Of a stretch of DNA of 64,000 nucleotides, positions 56,451 through 64,000 are shown in pieces. A program made the translations under genes and the position numbers. The first letter of the stretch is position 1. Each line of letters opens with the position of its first letter. A model generated the notes under the pieces. The model did not search any database. It was given only the letters and a program-made list of their open reading frames with translations, and was not told where the DNA came from. This DNA is from Marsupella aquatica (taxonomy: Eukaryota > Marchantiophyta), in NCBI GenBank assembly GCA_973895155.1, contig OZ316895.1:18848001-18912000 (forward strand), given 5' to 3'.

Positions 56451-58500
56451 GCATTTAAGGTGAAATCCGCTTAAGGACTAACATTTTGGTATGACACTGC
56501 TTTTGTGGCCATGGAAAGCCATGTAGTTTGTTATGTGGAGTGCTTGCTTGAGAAGCAAGCTTTTGGCTGTTATGATTTGGTCTTCTGGCTGAACTCCCTA
56601 TTGAGAGTTGTCGCTTTTTGCGTTTGCAGTGTGCCTGTTGGTGTACCCCCTGCCATGGGGTTTTCATGGCTCCCATATTATTAAACCCAAAAAACTAATT
56701 CAAGGAAAATTGAATTAAAGTACCCCTGATGTTATTCTGCAAAAATTTCTAAGTCTTTCACTCAATCCAATAAAATGACCCTATACTTATTTGTGTATGA
56801 TGGGTCAAAAGAAAAGAAGTAAGGAACCAGGGGGTAAGCTTTGTCACGCCTGGTCATTGTTGCCCAGGGCTGTTCAGGCCCCTTTTCCAGATTTCGTGGG
56901 GGTGATCTTAGACAGTCCACATCATGTTTTGGAGGTGATTTTTGACCGCATTCACCAACACGGCCTTTCTAGCATGCCCTAATGGACCTCCAATACCCTA
57001 ATGGACCTCTAGACTTGGTTTGGGCTCATCTACTCTCTTGTGTGGAGCTAGTTCTGGAGGTTGGCTTGAAGCCAGTTCTTGGTGGAGCTCCGTCATCTTT
57101 ACCATGTCTTTGCACCTTTGCTTGGGACTCCCTTACCCCTATCTCTTGGCCAACCCACTTGTGTTGTTGGGGCATCAATGGACCTGGTGGGAGTTCATTT
57201 TCTCAGTTGTGGCCACATGAGTGAGCGGAAGCGACTCACAACAACATTTGGGATGTGATGGAGGCCATTGCCCTTGACTATGGAGCAACGCTATGCTTCC
57301 CCCCTCAGGCTGATCTGGTCCTTTCTCCCTGCCTTTCTCGGGCGGGGATTTGTGCCATTGACAATGTGGTGGTTGCCAATTCCACTGGTGGGAGCCATGT
57401 TGGGATCTCCACCCATGCTTCAACCAAGGCAGAGCTTAAGGAGTAGCCTTCTCATCCTGTTTCCCTAGGGATCTATTCTACCCTTTTGCTCTTGAGATCT
57501 TTGAGGCTCTCCACCCAGTTTTGGTCCTCACTGCCTTCTTTATGCAAAGGGTGATATAGTGCACTTCAGCGGGCCCAGGCTTTCACCATGATTCTTTGTA
57601 GGTCCGAGGTTGTAGGTTAAAGGGCTTCTTGACACTCAAATCCCTTTTCATGACCCTCCTATGTGGTTTTTACTCTGGAGATTTACCAGGCTTTTCAGTT
57701 TTCCATCGAGTAGGGTTTTTTCCTTCTCTGTTGATTTGTAAGCTTTGTGTTCTATGTAGTTTGTTTGAGGTTGGAGGACTTGTGGGGTCTCTTTGGATCC
57801 CTTGTGGTCTCTCCCTTTTTGTCGCCCCCCCCCTTTTTATGGGGTCTTTTGCCTTTGGGATAGTGTCTCCTGGCTTGGTATTTTTATTTTTTGACAGATA
57901 TACATTATACTTATGTATGTATATGGTGGATATGTTTGCCCTTGGCCTAAACCGGGAGCTTTAGATAAGAGTCTGTTTTCAACAGCAGAAAATGCTAATT
58001 TTTAAATTGTTTTGAGTAAGACCGGGCATGACAGTGTGGGTACGGGAAGTCCTAATGCACACGCATTTGGGCTGGTGTGTCGTTATTAGTTAGCTTGGAA
58101 AAATGTACATTGCTCATATGACAAATGGGCACTGAGATACAAGAGTAAACTTGGCTATTATACTCGGACATTTGCACAGCGGCCCAGCTTTCTCCGCAAA
58201 AAGAAACTCCTGCACTCCTCAGTCCCGCTTGTTTCGGCAGTGACAGTTTTCTTGAATTGCAGTGGATACACGACAATATTATTTTGTCCATGAACGGACA
58301 AGGCAAGACGTAGACCTGACAGCAAGTCCCAGAATGACCGTACGACTGTGACCCCTCCATCGTGACACGGAACATCTCCACCTCCCGTTGCCCAGATTTT
58401 TTTGTCGTATTATGTCGGTTCGGAATGCCGGACATGGAGGCTCGGCACATACGTAGTAGGGAAGGTAAAATAAGTTCACAAAGCGGACCGGGACAAAGTG
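56451..58500. other. No gene recognised
   Basis: Several short ORFs on both strands overlap (for example 57175-57423 minus, 57629-57964 plus) without known motifs. The composition of 56500-57950 is T/G-rich on the plus strand, suggesting one decayed repeat unit of unknown class. Confidence 0.3.
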
Positions 58501-61500
58501 ATATGATATTACATTATAGTAATAATTAAGATAATTATAGTGCTGTTATCCTGAACGGACATGGCTAATAACAGTGGCGTGTGCTCTGAGCAATCAGTCT
58601 TTGAAATGAGCTGAACTTCCTTTTCCCGACTTGTTGGTTCTTTCTTCCTCTTCTCCCGCCGGCCGGGAATTGTTGAGACAAACAACTTCGTGGCCACTAG
58701 TGGCTGGGCGTAGGATAGGACAGGAATGGTCGAATGCAATAGGAGGTCTTTATTAGAGAATTATGGCGTAGCGTGGCATAGGTAGGGTTCCGTTTTATCG
58801 TAGATTTTCAGATTAGGTTGAGTTGAATAGTTGAGTAGAATATAGTACAATGTAATGTAAAAACAGGGGAGCGATAGAGCGAGGGCTGGAGTAGGCTGCG
58901 GAAGCGTGGGGAACCAGGAGTCGAGGCTCGCTGACCCGCCACGTTTGCTCTTGCAAGCGTATTGGAGAGTGACTATTCAACAAAATACCAGTTCATGTTC
59001 CCTGATCACATTTTACATCTTATTGTACACGTACGTATGAACACATACTAGATGCTGTTGCTGTTGACGACTCCCTCACAGTTCGACGACCCGCCTGCAT
59101 CATCAATGATTCAATGACCAAAGTATGCCTTCGCTTAAAATATTAATAACAGACCCAAAAAGTTGAATAAAAAATCGATATAAAAAATTGTTAAATACAC
59201 GCAGCACACAATCATGTAATTTAGATATGCCAGGATTTCATCAGTAAAATCTTAGAATTAAAAACCAAAATTTGACATCCCTACAAGGAGTATTCACACT
59301 AGAGGTAATGAGCCACTCTTCCCTAGACTGTGATTTACGGTCCAGACTCTTCCCTGGAATGTTCATATAGTTCCTTGCCCAAGTCATAAAAGTGTGTCTA
59401 ATACCCACTTTTGGGTGGGTATTGGTGTAAAACATTCTCACCCATGGTGGGTTTTGAACTCATAACCTCCACCATCCCACTCAGCTTGCACTATTACAAA
59501 ACCCTCAACTTGCTGTTGAGAATAAAGCATCCATTTTTGGTATTTATTTTAATAGTAAGTATCCGGCCTGGGCAACATCCGGCGTACATTGGGTACAAAG
59601 AGTCATTAATGACTTTCAAGGGACAGTAACCCTGAATGGTGTGTCTCAGGGAGCTTAATTTTCTGGTCTTTGTCTCTACACATTGGAAGATATCACCTTG
59701 TGAGAAGTAAAAGATGTGAGTATATTGTTTACATACTATCCTGGATCAATTGATGACCATTAGATCTCCCTAGATTTAAGATTGATAACTAGATCTTGAT
59801 TATGAGATTTGTAGCCAAGTGACAAATTGGCTAAGCTAACAATTTACTCCAAAACTAAATGTAGAACATTTATTAGAGAGTGGAATCTAACAAATTTTAG
59901 CCACTAAAAATAGGTGCATTTTGAAGAATAAAGTCTTGTTTCCCACGGTTAGCCGTGCGGTAAAATCTTTTCGTTAAAGGCAGAACCCATATACGATTGT
60001 GAGGGAAACACCATTACTCATCCGGTTCTTTTCCTCCACTGCTATACAATAATATTGTGTTGTACGAGGTCAAAGTAAAAACCCGTACCGTTAAGCAAAA
60101 TTGCATGATATGACTAGGCATGAAACGTTGGTTTGACTAGGATAACACCAGGTTGACTTGATTGAAAGAACATCTCGATCCCATCTAAGCTCAAAGATTT
60201 GGTAAGGGATACATTCCAACTTAGAGCATCTGAAGCGCACCATTTTGGCAATTTGCATACGCCAAAGAGAGCAACTGGATGTAATAAATAAATAAATAAA
60301 TTGACTTGACTAGTGTGCACCCGCATCGATAGACACATGCGGCCTTGTGTTTGCTTTCTGAGGCCTCTATTTCTCAGCTACTGTAGATAGCACCCTGCCA
60401 AATAATTACTCCATTTCATCCCCAGACACATCGATGGACCAAATGTTGGTCATGCATCACCACAGATCTTAAATAGATGTATATGGACCTAAATTCTCTT
60501 CTGGCATCATAGAGGCCCGCATTGAGGAAGAAATTGCAGCAACCATGTAGATAGAAGCGCTACAAGCAAGTATACTGAATTATTTTGACAGGTTCTTGTA
60601 AATCAAAGTTTTCTTTGCATACATTTTGACAATCATGCACTAAAGTACTTGGCATTCAAACTCAACACGATTTATCTTTTGGCGCCATAGATGAAATGTC
60701 GAGCACGTCAAGAATTTTGAAATGAATGTAACATCGAGCTCAATAAAGTGCACAATGTTGAGACACAAAGTGCATCATGTGAAGGATTAATTTCATTGCA
60801 TGGGAGTTGATAACATAGGATTCAGACCTTCTTTGGCCAGGTTCAAACGTGCGTGGTATGAGTATAGGGACCAGAGTTGAAGGAACAGATGGGGAAATTT
60901 TAAAACTTTGGGGCAACAATTTTTGGGTGATCGCCAACCAACATATTGCCAAAATGTGGGATGAGGACAAGGCCAGCAAACCGCTGCCCGCTGGAGATGC
61001 TCCTATGACTCACTTTAATTGTGAGATCTTAATAATAGAGATTGTATAAAGTGGACGGATACAAAGGAAGAACACTAAAATATCACTTTTTATTCAAATT
61101 AGACATTTCTCTTCCTTCTAAATGCTCAATTCTTGCGGTTCCATAGAGTACTCGGTCCATACAAAATACTGACATCAATGTTGTGATTATGATATCAGTT
61201 TTCCCTATAATTAGAACAAATTCTGCACATTGGTATATGGGGAAACCAATCTTACACTTTTATTTTCAAATTTTCTATGGAAATGTTCAACTACTTATGT
61301 GGTCTTGAGTAAGTGATTTACCAAGGGGATCTCCGTACCTCTCCTGGTCTCAAATAAGGAGAGAAATATATGTATTGTTTAGCCTCCACAGTGTTTGTAG
61401 TTGCAACTGTCCACAACACATTTCAACACAAACTAATGCAATGTTTGTTGTTTATAAGCCACCTAAGTTTCAGTTTTCCCAAACATTGTATTTTATTAAG

Positions 61501-61850
61501 TGTTTTTCCAACTGAGTATCCTCAAAGCTCTAACAGGGAAGATGAACCCTGAACTGTTGAATAGCCTTCCCAGCAGAGTCTCTCCGCACCCCCCCACCCT
61601 CACCCACAAGAAAACCACCAACTCCACCCAAAGCCAGGGATATTCCCTTAATTAGTTGCTACCATACAACTCGGGGGTCTCACTATATGGATGCCTCCCC
61701 ATCACCTGCGACGTTTTTAGGCCTCGGATCCCCTAAAATGTAAGAAAAAAATAATTTTCAACCCCTATAAAGTTGGAATATTCTTGGAATATTCTAAAAT
61801 TTGGTTATATAATGCTAGGGGACTTTGGGCGGAGCTACGAGAACTGACGG
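58501..61850. other. No gene recognised; one SINE-like segment
   Basis: AT-rich intergenic sequence. An (AAAT)n microsatellite lies near 60284-60300. ORFs such as 60849-61049 have no known motif. Confidence 0.3.
59300..59500 (-). mobile_element. Possible tRNA-derived SINE
   Basis: The minus strand reads AAGCTGAGTGGGATGGTGG, similar to an RNA polymerase III A box in a tRNA D-arm. About 15 bases later comes GAGTTCAAAACCC, a fair B box (near 59452-59464). This is the head structure of plant Au-like SINEs. The 3' end and target duplication were not identified. Confidence 0.3.
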
Positions 61851-62700
61851 CGCTGACGCTCTGTGGTAAAGTACTTGGGATTTTCTTTTTCGTGTTCCTT
61901 GATCGGGACGTCTGGCAATGACTGAGGACTACAAGGGTGCTTCCGTTGCGGAAGTCGTTTATGAGATGATTAAGCTTTGCATCGCTAATTTCCTCCTCTG
62001 AGTGTTGAGTTATGTTCTCTTGATTAGGATTAGGGTTGATAACTTTCTCAAGCGTTCGTGGGACACGAGCAATACCGTGCTTCTATCTTGGGTGAGCGAC
62101 TCTGCCGCTACTTTCTGGCCTTGATCCGCTCTCTAGTTTGGAGTGACAGTTCGGCTGTGCTGGTTTCCCACTTGAAGACCTGGAAAGTTACACTGTGCTT
62201 GTGGGAGCTTGTTTGAGCCCACAGCTTTTCTGGAACGACTGTTCAAACCTGCCTGGTGAGTTACTCTTTTGTTCCAATTGTTTTACAATTAATCTAACAT
62301 TTCACTAACTCTGGAGATTCTTTTGTCCAAAGTTGAAGAATGAAATTTCCAAAACATTCATTTCAAAAATCCAAAAACGTGATCTGAAATTTCCAAAACC
62401 CAAAATTGAAGTTTCCAAAAGCATACTTTTAAATTTCCAAAACCTAGTCCATTGGATGAATTACGAATTCAAAGGCAATGAAAAAAGTACTCCTTCAAAT
62501 GAATGACTGAAATTACTCTTTATAATAAATGAGGCACTAACGGTGGTGCCGTACATATATTTTGATATCCCTTCATGGGACTTCATTGTTGGGTTTTTTG
62601 CTAACTACAACATCGTCTTCCGCTAAAGTGACTACAAAGTTGACTAGACAACTACACATATTTGACTAGACAGCTACACTAATCATATCAAGAATATCTG
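61851..62700. other. No gene recognised; AAATTTCCAAAA cluster
   Basis: The string AAATTTCCAAAA or AAGTTTCCAAAA occurs about four times between 62341 and 62450. The rest has no recognisable feature. Confidence 0.35.
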
Positions 62701-62725
62701 TGAACTAACAAATGAAGGATAGCTT

Positions 62726-62838
62726 CGTCACATACACCTATTTCTCCTCCTTCCTAAACTCTGTCCATCTTCCAAAACCTCGTCACAGACACCCATTTCT
62801 CCTCCTTCCTAAATTCTGTCCATATTCCAAAACCCCTG
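62726..62838. repeat. Tandem duplication, 55-bp unit x2
   Basis: CGTCACATACACCTATTTCTCC... starting at 62726 is repeated from 62781 (CGTCACAGACACCCATTTCTCC) with few changes. The plus ORF at 62712-63050 crosses it and is not supported otherwise. Confidence 0.7.
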
Positions 62839-63053
62839 CCAAAGCCTCCCCTCTGCCGTTCCGCCATAGTCCAATTGTGTCCGCCTTCAAGCCAAAACAA
62901 CTCCTCTTCTCCTCTCCTCTGCTATTGGGCCACACCGAAAGGAATGATTCCAGGGTTGCACATTGCCCTTTACCCCTCCCTCCAAATGGGGCTAATTCTA
63001 ATCTATATGAAACATATTCACTAAATTCTATCCGTAATCTGAAGTACTAAGTC

Positions 63054-63994
63054 CTACCTACTCTTTACTCCTGTGTTTATTCTACAGAATTTTGACGTTT
63101 GTCTGTGAACTTCGCTGACTACTTTCACAAACTCCCTAAAATTTGTGGCGAATAGCCCATGCGCAGCTCCTAGGCCTTTTGCGCATTGATTAGTTTCATG
63201 CTCAGTGAAGTTTTCCTTACGAGACATCCACAATATGATCTCTATGTGCCGAGGAGTAAGTTCTGAAGTTGTCAGTTGGAGAACATCATATTTGCGCACT
63301 GGCCACGACGCAAAAAGTGAATTAGATTCCCCAAACCCCTGCAGTTGAGTGTATATCTGTTGATATTGTTTCCGGTCTTCAGCTAAATTCAGACTGGACC
63401 ATTTTGGAGTGTTTCGCCACAAATACACACGCACATCTCTTGCTAAGGCCAACTCCTGCAACACTGGTTGAAGTTTGTTGCTTATAAACGTATCTGCAAG
63501 GAAACCATTATTATTGCCGTTGAAGCAATCACAAAACAGCGTCAAGTATTCGGGGTTAAAGAAACTTCTATGAGGTAAATCATCAAGAAGGATGGTGTTG
63601 CTGTCATTATAAGGTGCGTTTGTCCGATCTCCATTTAAAACGAGGTCATCCCAAATATTTTTCAGTAATTTCACAAAGCAATTTTTCCCTTTGTTTCTTC
63701 CAGCCCCATAAAATATCCCAGTCGACAAGGCTTCCACTTCAGTTCTCACAAAGACAAATCGATGCTTCTCGTTGGGAAACACTTTCTCCAAAATCTCATG
63801 CACATTATGATATACGGCACAGGTCCATATCCCCACATCAAATGTTTGAAGACACCATTCAACGAAGCGCCACATTCCCGGTCTTACATAGATGATTCTA
63901 TTCTTTAGAAACAATGTCTCCCCGTTTTCAGTATTTATATCCCTAAGAGACTTTGCTCGCACTCTCGATGCACAATATGTAAGACGACATTCAT
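63054..63994 (-). CDS. FCP1/NIF-type HAD phosphatase, partial (cut at its 5' side)
   Basis: This looks like the plant branch of FCP1/SCP-like phosphatases, which remove phosphate from proteins such as the RNA polymerase II tail. Visible motifs are IYVRPGMWRFVEWCLQTFDV and GIWTCAVYHNVHEIL (motif II region, T of WTC), then NKGKNCFVKLLKNIW and the acidic motif DSNTILLDDLPHRSFFNPE. The C-terminal 150 residues are less typical and end GVKSR. The N-terminal DxDxT catalytic motif is not in the window: the frame is closed upstream by TGA at 63996-63998, so an intron or exon border must lie near 63960-63990 and the catalytic exon further right. The GTG at 63962 is not a believable start. It is probably a host gene. 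Confidence 0.7.
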
Positions 63995-64000
63995 GTCAAG

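Noticed and set aside
57629-57964. 111-codon ORF with hydrophobic stretches
   Set aside because: Rich in Phe/Leu/Cys because of T-rich DNA; no start context or homology.

Overview
This window is nuclear DNA from a plant-like eukaryote. I infer this from CACTA-type transposase genes with the plant domain set (Transpos_assoc, Transposase_21, DUF4218, DUF4216, Transposase_24), short GT-AG introns, Ty1/copia and Ty3/gypsy retrotransposons with plant-type primer and polypurine sites, and a LINE. A seed-free land plant or other streptophyte fits best, but the species cannot be fixed from sequence alone. There are no bacterial operons, rRNA genes, convincing tRNA genes or CRISPR arrays. Almost everything recognisable is mobile DNA; the only gene not obviously transposon-related is a partial FCP1/NIF-type phosphatase at the right edge.

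Layout. 1-1569: 3' part of a LINE ORF2 on the plus strand, fused to other sequence. 2047-2610: CACTTGCAC-rich repeat. 3063-3755 and 4076-4375: two satellites that share a 43-bp period. 5397-12949: a nearly complete minus-strand LINE, the inverted twin of the first copy, with ORF1, ORF2 and a 5' region of 181-bp monomers interspersed with extra ORF1 modules. 12950-18114: mostly unrecognised. 18115-29285: a large CACTA-like block with four plus-strand genes: an EDM2-like PHD protein with an in-frame TAG, a two-BRCT protein, a TNP2 transposase (three exons, one in-frame TAG) and a TNPA/Transposase_24-like protein (ten exons that all join in phase to 862 residues, with a GW/WG-rich segment), followed by a cluster of GTCAC motifs that looks like a subterminal region.

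31755-40850: a complete copia element on the minus strand (131-bp LTRs, ATAGT target duplication) that has lost its integrase and is split by a second insertion at 33127-37758 (AGTGC target duplication) encoding a decayed coiled-coil protein. 40856-44600: little recognisable. 45045-48288: a Crypton-type tyrosine recombinase gene whose four exons join in phase. 50255-55100: a mosaic of a gypsy fragment, the 5' half of a second copia (LTR plus gag) and the 3' part of a third copia in opposite orientation. 55100-62900: unrecognised, with a possible SINE and short duplications. 63054-64000: the phosphatase.

How the parts work together. The CACTA block could be an autonomous element carrying its two transposition proteins plus two chromatin/DNA-damage-type domains (EDM2-like PHD and BRCT) and a GW-rich protein of the kind that binds Argonaute. 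That would suit an element that interferes with host silencing, but this is an inference. Several element genes are broken by TAG or TGA codons of the kind produced by deamination of methylated cytosine, which fits long-term silencing of the locus.
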